A DNA stretch of 64,000 nucleotides from Nymphaea colorata. Taxonomy: Eukaryota > Streptophyta > Magnoliopsida > Nymphaeales > Nymphaeaceae. The notes beneath the pieces are model-generated. The model searched no databases and had not been told where the DNA came from. It saw nothing but the letters and a program-made list of their open reading frames with translations. The DNA lies in NCBI RefSeq assembly GCF_008831285.2, contig NC_045151.1, positions 6,027,682 to 6,091,681 of the forward strand, given 5' to 3'. Below are positions 9,001 through 16,714 of this stretch, in pieces (position 1 is the first letter of the stretch; every line of letters begins with the position of its first letter). Position numbers and translations under genes: made by a program.

Positions 9001-10679
9001 CACTCAGACCTGGGGTCCCACACGCGCGGACGCGTGTGCCTTAAGGGGGGTGGATTGTAACACCCCAGAAGTTTAATCCCGTATTGAAGATTGTGAGGAA
9101 TCTTCAAGAGCTTATAAAGGGAGGCCATTAATGAGATGATTGTCCTGGTTCCTAGCCTTTTCAGGGTTGGAACCGAAAATGTTAGAGGGCGGGTTGGGAT
9201 CTGTCGAACCAGAAGCCCGAGCCCGGGAGTGAGTCGGGTTGTTACATTTAGTGATGGTGAGAACATTGAACCTTTCAATCCTTTTCAAAATTAAACAGCA
9301 GAGGTGGAGTCATGATGGTGGATCCCTTCCAAGGAACAGACTAGGGTTTAGATATTTCATTCTTACCACATTTTTAAAAACTATAATTTCTAGCTTGGCA
9401 TTGTAACAACTCAGCCCACTTCCAAACAGGCTCCGGCTATTAGTTGGTGGAGGATACCTATCCAGAAGTTTTCGCAACTCAATCTGTATGATGGAATCAT
9501 CAAAGATTTGATCTTTTCAAACTCTATCTGTAACTCACTAGAGACTTGGGAAATAAAGAGAAGATGCATACGAACGAGATATCCAGCAACAAGAAGAAGA
9601 AAATGGCAGATCTCAACCAATCCCTTAGCAGCTTCAGTTCAACCTTAATGAGACTAATAAGCAGAACAATTCACTTAGCTGGCCCTCTTATAAGTCCCCT
9701 ATGACTTCTCCATTCTTAGATACAGGACTAAATTTTCGATAGGCTGTTATAACTTATAAGCATACAGGTCTCTTTCCTACTAATATTTTTTCATCAAGAC
9801 ACTCAACACAACCTATGCAACCCATGTTGAAGCAATAGAGCGGCAGATAAAAATTGCATGTTTCCTTGACCTCATCTTCTTTGTACTGTTATTCTCTTTT
9901 AGACATTATATTCAAATTTTATTAATTGCACACCAAGATGTTGGTTGTTGATTTAGCATTTCTACTAATTTATCATGAGCATTCTCCAATTCAGATTTCT
10001 CAATTATTCATTTCATAAATTAAAATTATTTAAGAATTTGCACTTATGATGATAGCTAAGCTTGTTACTTTACATTAAGAATCTCACACACTCAATTGGG
10101 ACAAATCACATTTCCACAAATGCACATAGGCATGCACATATGATGTTCAATATCCTTGTGACCAGATACATTGCATCAGGCAAATGCATGTGCAGATAGA
10201 GAACCAATTGGACACCTACACTTACTAGGCACACATGAACCTGCTATGGGCATGTACATGGTGATAAATTGTTCATCTGTTTAAGATGTATAAGATAAGA
10301 AAATTAAAGGCAGTGAGAATAAACAGAACTAGCAGACGTACACTCAACAAAAGGAACATACCAATAGCCACCCAGTTATATGGCCATACACATTTCCTTG
10401 CTTGATCCTTTCGCATGGCCAGGGTAGAAGAATGAACATTATTAGGCCCCATATGAAAGTTGTACACATCATTGTCATAAAACAAGTGATAATTCTAATG
10501 TAAGAAGCTAAGGAAGCACTCCAACTATTGTCATCAGTGTAATCTTTCCAGCTGAATCCATATTGCATTCCTCTATTTGATGACCTTTTTGCATTCTGAA
10601 CATTAGAATCAGTCCATGACTGAAAGTAATTGTCAAATCTCCTGTTTCTTACATACGAACTCGCTGCAGGACTCTCCAT
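1..10679 (-). CDS. Class B lysophosphatidic acid acyltransferase (LPAAT/AGPAT), 5' part of gene, 3' end beyond window
   Basis: The enzyme acylates lysophosphatidic acid at sn-2 to give phosphatidic acid in the ER (family knowledge, PlsC/AGPAT). Exons read from the minus strand: exon 1 10362-10679 (106 codons, ATG at 10679), exon 2 549-698 (50 codons), exon 3 132-230 (33 codons), exon 4 1-52 (17 codons plus one base, cut by the window). All join in phase 0, with acceptors ending in AG and donors GTATGT, GTAAAC and GTCCTT. Exon 1 ends with a membrane segment (about residues 60-88) followed by LLPWP and YGHITG. Exon 2 carries the acyltransferase NHX4D motif NHASPLD (H132, D137) and GTVGIAKKE. 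Exon 3 reads [11 protein letters not shown]...RIDRSNP. Exon 4 reaches FPE of the FPEGTRS block. The match is to the coconut/Limnanthes class B type rather than plastid LPAT1. TTG codons upstream of 10679 are open, but ATG fits the family. Intron 1 is 9663 bp, swollen by Copia-A and a TRIM. Confidence 0.93.
699..3056. other. LPAAT intron 1, 3'-proximal part
   Basis: AT-rich intron sequence between the left flank of Copia-A and exon 2. Apart from the exon-like block at 768-946, no gene or element was recognised. A sequence near 1921-2002 loosely resembles 9625-9710, suggesting a diverged repeat, but I could not define ends. Confidence 0.6.
768..946 (-). other. Exon-like open segment inside LPAAT intron 1 (unrecognised)
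   Basis: On the minus strand, an AG acceptor-like site near 947 opens a frame reading about 58 residues with protein-like composition (for example [16 protein letters not shown] and [12 protein letters not shown]), closed by a donor-like GTATGT near 767. The composition looks coding rather than random. It does not correspond to any part of the class B acyltransferase and would not keep that gene's frame (length 1 mod 3). I do not recognise the family. It may be an exon fragment of another gene captured by a mobile element, or part of an overlapping gene whose other exons I cannot see. Confidence 0.4.
3062..3347 (-). repeat. Copia-A 3' LTR
   Basis: 286 bp, 285/286 identical to 8064-8349. Contains two adjacent perfect stem-loops: 3264-3273 pairs with 3279-3288 (10-bp arms, 5-nt loop) and 3301-3310 pairs with 3315-3324 (10-bp arms, 4-nt loop). 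The polyprotein stop codon lies inside its first bases. Confidence 0.96.
3342..7652 (-). CDS. Copia-A gag-pol polyprotein (intact)
   Basis: A 1436-residue frame from ATG at 7652. The frame stays open 42 codons further upstream but only to a TTG. It encodes the whole replication apparatus of a Ty1/copia element. Order: gag (about 30-230), zinc knuckle CX2CX4HX4C at 251-264, aspartic protease DSG at 354-356, pre-integrase HHCC zinc site (H490, H495, C519, C522), integrase catalytic D549, D612, E648 with 35 residues between the last two, reverse transcriptase with YVDD at 1113-1116, and RNase H (SDADW near 1278, SSAEAEY near 1318, CDNKSA at 1355). Gene order protease-integrase-RT-RNase H defines Ty1/copia. 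No stop or frameshift is present, so it may be autonomous. The last codons overlap the polypurine tract, and the stop TAG is the third to fifth base of the LTR-derived TGTTAG. Confidence 0.96.
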   Translation of the reverse strand: MAEAMGTQKDAVLDTGSASKTENVPLQVTSIRLTKDNYLSWSAALEIGITSRGRLSYITGDKPAPIKSDPQWATWALEDSQVKVWIISSVSSDIQPLILRKPTSFDMWTVLAKMYGRKKRHLRTYQIKRSIYSLTQGDLSVAAFYAALKTKWEELDYHVTDEWTCGSDHSLYWEKEWMDRTFLFLGGLRDEFESIRSQILNGDEIPGIEEVYARVESEEQRRQVMHLDTGHGPSAFVSRASGTGQRPARHCTHCHKLGHSVDFCWDLHPEKRLVRGRPPSGKRSPTVSDSSQSNSSSGAKSKLSPAQLKELQAYISRLSTTPEESSTSEGAQLAQALVASTDQGNPSLGDWIVDSGATHHMTGDSKLFQEYQLSSGKQRVSMADGSSISVAGKGSLSLLNKYHLHNALHVPNIPVNLLSVSSITKELNCNLIFSADHCSLQDLVTGKKIGIGSVTDGLYRLPVQVASALISATSGHLSGVNDRSTVLRWHERLGHLPFQLIKKLFPHLFASVSIDSFACEVCQLAKHVRASYPISLNKSTHPFALVHSDVWGPSGVPTCGGCHYFLTLIDDYSRCTFVYLLRERSEVPAVVKNFVAFVETQFHTTVQAFRTDNAREYVSQSLDDFLKGKGIVHETSCSYTPPQNGIAERKNRHLLNVTRAIMFQRHVPKRYWGDALLTSAHLINRMPTRVLDGRSPYSSLWPTQNPWPLTPRVFGCSCFVHNHSPTLKKLDPRSIKGVFLGYSPTQKGYKCVDPTTSKVYVSRDVTFHEHESYFPVNPLQGECLGNKGEEYSSNQLIQFMEFLDYKVSPSVIDTVTVSNEKGSHMEGVTVDAQPTVARDHLFGKVYVRKEKATVEDVGDEDRTNPNLVISPDDPSPSNEELPIALRKGTRSCTSHPIQRFVSYAKLSTNYKCFITTLSKVVIPRSVDDAKDDPKWLHAMTEEMGALAKNKTWEVVDIPKGTHLVGSKWVYNVKYKPDGTVDRYKARLVAKGFSQKYGIDYLETFAPVAKLKTVRVILALAVHKKWRMDQLDVKNAFLNGHLEEEVYMSMPPGYVQEGKCCHLKKALYGLKQSPRAWFERLRIVMKSTGYKQGNGDHTLFIKQRDGLVSLLLIYVDDMIVTGSDEEENRKMKERLAKEFDLKDLGKLRYFLGIEIARSETGLVMNQRKYTLDLLKETGKLGCRPYLTPMESGTKMSIKTGTTLDEEGKGRYQRLVGKLIYLTLTRPDITYAVNVLSQFMHAPTDCHWKSAERVLGYLKNDPGKGLLYTRQDKLTIEGYSDADWAGCTDTRRSTTGYCIFLGGNLVVWRSKRQEVCSRSSAEAEYRAVAMGVTEMLWLKILLTDIGVELGDKMKMYCDNKSAINLANNPVLHDRTKHVEIDRHFIRERIDSKELILPYMKSEDQVADVLTKGLCTSSFEKNVSKLGMFDMYAKLEGEC
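7653..8063 (-). other. Copia-A leader with GC-rich tandem repeat and primer binding site
   Basis: Untranslated leader between the 5' LTR and gag. Markedly GC-rich, with GGCGGCGGAACA-type motifs. Two tandem copies of a 79-bp unit lie at 7824-7902 and 7903-7980, differing by a few bases and a 1-bp indel. The primer binding site is at 8051-8063. Open frames on both strands here are by-products of GC-rich composition. Confidence 0.8.
8064..8349 (-). repeat. Copia-A 5' LTR
   Basis: 286 bp, one base different from the 3' LTR. Expected to supply the promoter and start of the element RNA (family knowledge). Followed in element orientation by the primer binding site. Confidence 0.96.
8355..8782. other. 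LPAAT intron 1 between Copia-A and the TRIM
   Basis: AT-rich intron sequence. No gene, RNA or element recognised. Confidence 0.6.
8788..9246 (+). mobile_element. Complete TRIM (terminal-repeat retrotransposon in miniature)
   Basis: A 459-bp element with two 191-bp LTRs (8788-8978 and 9056-9246) that start TGTAACACCCC and end GTTACA. It is flanked by a perfect 5-bp target duplication TTTAG (8783-8787 and 9247-9251). The internal domain is only 77 bp. It holds a primer binding site TGGTATCAGAGC at 8980-8991, a perfect stem-loop (8-bp arms 9019-9026 and 9031-9038), and a purine-rich tract at 9043-9055 abutting the 3' LTR. The LTRs differ at about ten positions, all transitions. It has no coding capacity, so mobilisation would need another element's proteins (family knowledge of TRIM/SMART elements). 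It lies antisense to the LPAAT gene. Confidence 0.93.
9252..10361. other. LPAAT intron 1, 5'-proximal part
   Basis: AT-rich intron sequence from the TRIM to the splice donor at 10361/10360. Short open frames here have no recognisable family. Nothing else seen. Confidence 0.6.
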
Positions 10680-10828
10680 CAACAAGTATGACCTGTTACC
10701 ACCTCAAACAACTTACTGCGTTAGTCTATGGAAATATCAAAATTATTTGCTATGTAGTAATATAAAATAAATAAGCATATTCATGAATGTATGTTGTAAT
10801 TTTTCCAAAAGCAAGATATGTTACAAGA
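10680..10828 (-). promoter_or_regulatory. Putative 5' leader and proximal upstream region of LPAAT
   Basis: Sequence immediately upstream of the exon 1 ATG. AT-rich, with no clear TATA box or transcription start that I can assign. The gene's upstream region is interrupted shortly beyond by Copia-B and the duplicated flank. Confidence 0.3.
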
Positions 10829-11127
10829 ATGACTATATAAGATTTCATTACAAAATGTCATAATCATCATTCATGATACCTCAATCAACGTGAAAGATTA
10901 ATGTCTCCAAGAAGATCAATAGTGAACACGTGATATGGTCAATAAGACTGTAAATCAGTAACATTCTGTAATATGTCACAACTCGAAAGGATGTAAAGTT
11001 ACAATGCAAAAATTCTAATATACCACATTGCTCATGCAATTTTGATAAAAATTGAGAACAAATCTGGTTAAATAAGGCGTTATTCACTCAGGAAGGTTTT
11101 ACCTCGGAATGATCTAGATGAACTAAA
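10829..11127. repeat. Left copy of a ~300-bp host segment flanking Copia-B
   Basis: Directly repeated at 16409-16714 with roughly 5% substitutions and a few indels, including about 8 bp extra in the right copy. It ends exactly at the left end of Copia-B, after AACTAAA. Confidence 0.85.
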
Positions 11128-11499
11128 TGATAATGTAACTTTTAACGATCACCAAATGATTACACAGCAAGGAATAGACACCAAGGCCAAATAGAAGAAA
11201 AAAAATCCTTTGTTCAATCAATAGAAAATGTTGTTTATAACAGCCTACTTTGTACATGAAATAGTAGTGTATGTATACACACAAAGTAAAGAAGAGGCTA
11301 GTAAGGACTAGCTATTGAGAGCTGGTGGAACTAGCCAACGGCTAGAACAAAAAATAAAAAAATACAAACTAAAAACTACAAAAAAACCTATACAGAAGCA
11401 TACATATTAATACATATATTAAACCCTATAATCGCATAGACATTATATATACATGAATATAGATAATATATGCACACACATATACCTTCTTTCTTAACA
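11128..11499 (-). repeat. Copia-B 3' LTR
   Basis: 372 bp, TGATAATG... to ...CTTAACA. Clearly homologous to 16075-16408 but diverged by substitutions and indels. Confidence 0.85.
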
Positions 11500-11532
11500 C
11501 CCCCCCCCTCAAATTTATGGTCTATGTCACAT

Positions 11533-12755
11533 AGGTGCGGGGTGCGGGTGCGGGTGCCGAAGCGCACATCTCAAAAAATTTGGGTGCGGCGGTGCGGCGA
11601 AGGTATTTATTATTATTCTTATTATTAATTTATTATTATACTAGATGAAGAACCTAAAGCAGGAGAATTTGAAACAACTTCTTTTCCCTTCCTTATGTCT
11701 GCCATCTTTCTTCAAAATGAAAATTTGAGCCATCTTTCTTCAAAATGAAAAATTTCAAATATAACAAATTTAATGGGTCAGTTGCACAAATTTAGTTCAA
11801 CTTTAAGAATAGATAGTCTGCATAGTTCCCTTTCAATCATAAATGGACAAATGCACATGCACTTGAATAACACAAGTACACAACCTGACTCACGGTCAAA
11901 CAAAATAATAACAATCTAAGAGCGGCACTGTGGGCCTATAATAACAAAAATAATAACAACAATAGAAATGAACAAGACAGTAAAGGTATCACTTTGAATT
12001 CCCCATTTCAGCTTATAATACTAAATTTCCAGCATAGTGTCATAATGACATCGAGCAATTCAAAGAAACAGCAGAGACTCTACTGCAGCTATCCACAATA
12101 AGGGAATAAATATTCACTTCATCAATATAAAACAAAAGTAATAAGAAACATCATTAAAACTTGACGAGGCTATGCTGCCTGCAGCAGAGTGAGAGAGAGA
12201 GCTTACTTCTACTGTTAAAAACAGACGAGGCAGACTTAAACTAAAGTCTAGATATGCAATAGAAACTAAGATGTTGATTGTACAAGGACATAGCATAACT
12301 GCCACAAGAAATCGCATCACAGACACTTAAATGCTTAACAAGAAATAGAGGAAACATGAAAATCATACAAAAACAGCAGAGACGCCGGACGAAGATGATG
12401 CAGCTTCGGTCGTGAATCGTGAGTGAAGAACAGAAGAAAAAGTGGAAAGGTGTGAGAGGATGCCACCGAACGGAGAGGATGCTGCCGGTGGAGGACACGA
12501 TCGATTGTCGATGGAGAGAGAGCAGCGGGATGGGGCGAAAGGCACGATCTCGTGCCCTAAATCAATTTTGTTAAGAATAAAAATAAAAAAAACCCAAAAC
12601 ATGGACCAAAATAGACATGGTGTTGTTTGACCGCACCTAGGTGTCCAAAATTGACCATTTTAGTCGAGTGCGGCTGACCGCACCTGACTCACCTTAGACT
12701 TGGTTGGGTGCGAATCTGGGTCGACGCGGGTGCGGGTCCAAAAATGGCGCACCCT
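11533..12755. mobile_element. Non-autonomous hAT-like DNA transposon inside Copia-B
   Basis: A 1223-bp insertion flanked by an 8-bp near-perfect direct repeat, TGTCACAT (11525-11532) and TGTGACAT (12756-12763). Eight bp is the hAT target-duplication length. Short inverted ends are AGGTGCG on the left and CGCACCCT on the right. Both subterminal zones are packed with GTGCGG/CCGCAC motifs, like the subterminal repeats that bind hAT transposase (family knowledge). No transposase is seen. It contains a two-copy repeat near 11698-11760. Confidence 0.65.
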
Positions 12756-12789
12756 TGTGACATTTTTTACGGTGCTATCACCAAAAGTT

Positions 12790-15604
12790 TTTCTAGAAGA
12801 AAATTAAATATAGGTGAACATAGGGGTTTAGTGAAGAAATCGGTCGGCTAGAATGCAAAAGAAACATATGGAAGCTTAATAGTTTTCTTAAAAATTCTTC
12901 ACAAACATAATGGCAGTCCACCTTTATATGTTTGGTTTGTTCATGAAATGTATAGTTCCTAGCAATGTAGATAGAACTTTTGTTGTCGCAGCACAATCCA
13001 CTATTCTTCTTCCCATATCAAGGAGCATTTAATGGAGTCAAACAATTTCCATGATTTTAAAGGCTATGGCACCATAATCAGCTTCGGTAGAAGAAAGAGA
13101 AACTTTCTGTTGCTTCTTGCACTTCCATCAGATGTGATTCTCCTAAAAAAGTGCAAAATCTAGTGGTTGAATGTCTATCATTTGGATCTCCTCCCAATCA
13201 GCATTAGTATAAGCAATCAAATGGAGAGAAAAAAAAGAAGCCATAAATACTCCCTTATTTAGTGTCCCTTTGATGTATCTGTGACACGAAAAAACAGCTC
13301 TCATATGAACGGTTGATGGAGCATGTTGAAATTGACTTACTGTATAAACCATATGAGTGATATGAAGACAGGTGAGGCTGGGATACATTAATGGTATCGC
13401 AAGCTATCAAGAGGAACTCCATCATCAATCTTCATTTTGCTTGTTAGTACTTCAAGGGTTTCATGATTTTATCATCTGTTATGCCTGATTTAGCAATAAT
13501 TTCTGTAGCAAACCTATTTTTTGGTAAAAAAAAAAAGTCTCTAGTGGAATACACAACCTCAATTTCAAGAAAGTACATTAAAAAACTTAAATCTTTCATT
13601 TTAAAAGTCTTTTGCAACAAACTCTTACATTCTTTAATTCCTTCTTTGTCATTACTTGCAATGATAATGGATGACATATAATAAGAGAATTATGATACCA
13701 ACAGCAATATCTTTAACAAACAAGACAGTGTCAATCAAACATGAATGAGAACCAAATTAGAGACAACAGAGTTAAACTGATCGAACCAAGTGAGCTTGTT
13801 TAAGGACATATAAAGCTTTGTTAAGTCTTAAAACTTTTCATTGTGGAAGTGGTAAACCTGATGGTGCATCCATATAAACTTTTTCCATAAGAACTTCATT
13901 TAAGAAGACATTTTTAACATCCATTTGATAGGTGTTCAACTTTTTAATAGATGTCAATGCAATAAGAGACTTAAGAGTAGTCGTTATAGCTCTCAATACA
14001 AAAAGTCTTTGTAGGAGTCATCATAGATAATTTTCTAATCTTCGAATGATCTAATCTTTGATGCCAAATATTGATGTCAACATTTTTTACAAGATTACAA
14101 AAAAAAACTTTGGGAATACATAAATTGTTCATGTAGTAAAGATCTCCCTTTCTAATACATTTCTCAATCAATGCCCCGATTTGGTGATCTTGCACCAAAC
14201 ATTTACTTCATGAGAAAACTACATCAAAAACAAGATCTGAAATTTGAAAGACAAAAAGTAAACTAAGATTATGTTTGAAAACATAACTAACTTTTGGTAT
14301 GTATAATTTCTATTTTTTCCCACATTCTTTTTCAAAATTTCAAGAACCTACATTCAAAGATGTTCCAGACTTCTAGTGGCGGTAAATATGTTTGATTCCC
14401 TTTTTGTTCGTTCAAACTTAGTCAGAAAGGATATATTTGGTGTCACATGAAATGAAGCACTAGAATCTAAAAGCTCAAAAATTTGATTGATTTATCATAA
14501 GTTGAAGAGCCGTCATAATTTTATTCAATGTCGAGGAAATGGACGCAAGATCGCATCCTTCATTTTGAACATTTCCAACCTTTCCAATAACTTGATCAAA
14601 TCGTCTAGAATTGCTTTGCCCACCTTAAGTATATGCTGCTCCTCCTCCGTGAAAAGTTCGTCGATAATTTTGTGGTTTTCCTTCATTATTGTTTCCCTTA
14701 AGTTTTAGGCAATGAGGTCTTAGGTGACCCGGTTCATGACAAAAATGGCAAGTAACCTGATATTTCTCTTAATTTTTCAAATGAAGGGGTCTATAAATTC
14801 TAATATTGTTTTTGGGTCTTGAAGCGACTAGAACTTTTTTTTTTCTTGTTTAGAGATGAGAGCACTATCCATTTCTTTAGATAAATGCATTCTAGCCTCT
14901 TCTCCACTCAATTTGGTAAGAAGTTCCTGAATAAGTGGAAGAGAGGCTAAGGATAATGGAGTCTATCATATTTGTTCAAATTTGAATCTTAGCCCCTAAA
15001 GAAATTGAAAGAATCTAAATTCATCAACTTCATCTTTTCTAATTTCATGACATTTGAAATTCATTCCTAGTTTAGGGCTGAGTTGATCTACCTCATTCCA
15101 AACACTAAAGGTTTTCATAAAATAATCTCTTCCACTTTTATCCTTGTTTGATATTTTGGCTTTTTGAATCAATAGATATTCTTGGGTCTTATCCTTGTGA
15201 GTAAACATACCTTTGAGATATTTTCATACGTCACTTTCCCTCTCATAATACATGAAATTTTAGGCAATCCTTAATTCAATGCTTCCGTAAATCCATTTTT
15301 TAATCCTTGAGTTGGCCTCCCAATCATCTAGTTGTTTGTAATATTCATTCATAGAAATTTGTCTTTCTACTCTATCTAATTCTATCTCAACCTTATTTTA
15401 TACTTTAGTTAATTTGAGAGAAGGAAGAATAGTCATACCTCTTACGAAGCCCCATAAATATTTTCCTTCAACTTGCATCTCCAAACATTTATCCCATAAC
15501 ATATAATTAGATCCATCAAGTTTATATGGAGCAATATAGCTTTCTCTTTCGATCGAAATATCGGAATCTTCCATAAAGTCAACCTCCAATTTTTCAAGCT
15601 TCAA
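12790..15604 (-). pseudogene. Copia-B gag-pol remnants
   Basis: Fragments in polyprotein order on the minus strand. Gag lies at 15398-15604 (IAPYKLDGSNYMLWDKC) and 14996-15208. The pre-integrase zinc region is at 13971-14198 (WHQRLDHSKIRKL). Late RT is at 13444-13677 (IIIASND...FKMKDL), the RT/RNase H connection at 13143-13388 (SQFQHAPSTVH, TNADWEE), and RNase H at 12793-12996 (CDNKSSIYIARN, HEQTKHIKVDCHYV). Many stops and frameshifts separate them. Confidence 0.85.
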
Positions 15605-16074
15605 GATTGTTACAAAGCACTAAATAATTCGTTGTTTATGCCACAGGTGTTTCATCGAATAGTTGGTGAATATGATAGATGACGATCAGAAGACTTTCTT
15701 AAGAACTAAAGAAATCAGTTTCCCGATCAACTTAGAAATTGAGACAAGATTATGTTGAAATCAGATGTATAATTGGTGTGCAGCAGTAAAACCATCGAAT
15801 GCTTGGTGTGCAGCAGTAAAAACTGGTTATATTTATCAAGACAGTTGAGTATTTTAGTGCTGTTTAGAATGTATGTCCCTTCTCACAGAGGTGCAGCTGA
15901 GAGGCATTGAAGAATACTTAGCTCAGTAGTAGAAAGTCTCTCAGCAGGGTCCGCCAGATGAGAAGGTCAGCAATGAACAGATAGAGGTCTGATGGCTTGA
16001 ATCAGAAATAAACACAGCAACTATCCAGCTTTAGGAATCTTACAAAGAATCAGCCCAACCTGCCTCTGATACCA

Positions 16075-16408
16075 TGAGAATGTGACTTTAACAGTCACCA
16101 AATGATTACGCAGCAAGCAACAGGCACCAAGGCCAAAAGGAAAAAAAAAAAATCCTTTATTCAGTCACTAGAAAATGTTGTTTATAACAGCTTACTTTGT
16201 ACATGGAATAGTGGAGTATTTTTACACAAAGAGTAAAGAAGAGGCTAGTAAGGACTAGCTGTTGGAACTAGCCAATGGCTAGAACAAAAAATAAAAACCA
16301 AAACTACAAAAAAACCTATATACAAGTATACATATTAATACATATATTAGCCTATAGTCACATACGCATCATACATACATACATGAATATAGATAAATAT
16401 ATGCACAC
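16075..16408 (-). repeat. Copia-B 5' LTR, truncated
   Basis: Starts TGAGAATG beside the primer binding site. It stops at ATGCACAC, about 21 bp short of the end seen in the left LTR, and is fused to AATGACTATAAG of the duplicated host segment. Confidence 0.85.
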
Positions 16409-16714
16409 AATGACTATAAGATTTCACTACAAAATGTCAAAACCATCATTCATGATACCTCAATCAACGTGAAAGATTAATGTGTCCAAGTTAAATTCAA
16501 GATCAATAGTGAACATATGATATGGTCAATAAGACTGTAAATCTGTAACATTCTGTAATATGTCACAACTCGAAAGGATGTAAAGTTACAATGCAAAAAT
16601 TCTAATATACCACATTGCTCATGCAATTTTGATAAAAATTAAGAACAAATCTAGACAAATAAGGCGTTATTCACTCAGGAAGGTTTTACCTCTGAAGGAT
16701 CTAGATGAACTAAA
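16409..16714. repeat. Right copy of the host flank, reading through the empty Copia-B insertion site
   Basis: Homologous to 10829-11127 and continues without interruption past AACTAAA into GTCCATAAG at 16715. At the same point the left copy is interrupted by Copia-B. This is an uninserted version of the target site. Confidence 0.82.

Larger units (their letters stand above)
11128..16408 (-). mobile_element. Copia-B: degenerate Ty1/copia element with truncated LTR and hAT insertion
   Basis: Minus-strand element. The left (3') LTR is 11128-11499 and the right (5') LTR is 16075-16408. The primer binding site next to the right LTR reads TGGTATCAGAGGCAGG on the minus strand (ending at 16074). A C-rich run at 11500-11508 is the complement of the polypurine tract. 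The right LTR lacks its last ~21 bp and joins directly to a second copy of the element's own left flank. A hAT-like element (11533-12755) sits between the polypurine tract and RNase H. Coding remnants are full of stops and frameshifts, so the copy is dead. Confidence 0.88.

Noticed and set aside
12670-12755. Repeated GTGCGG considered as telomere-like or satellite
   Set aside because: Confined to the two ends of one insertion with inverted termini and target duplication, so better explained as hAT subterminal motifs.
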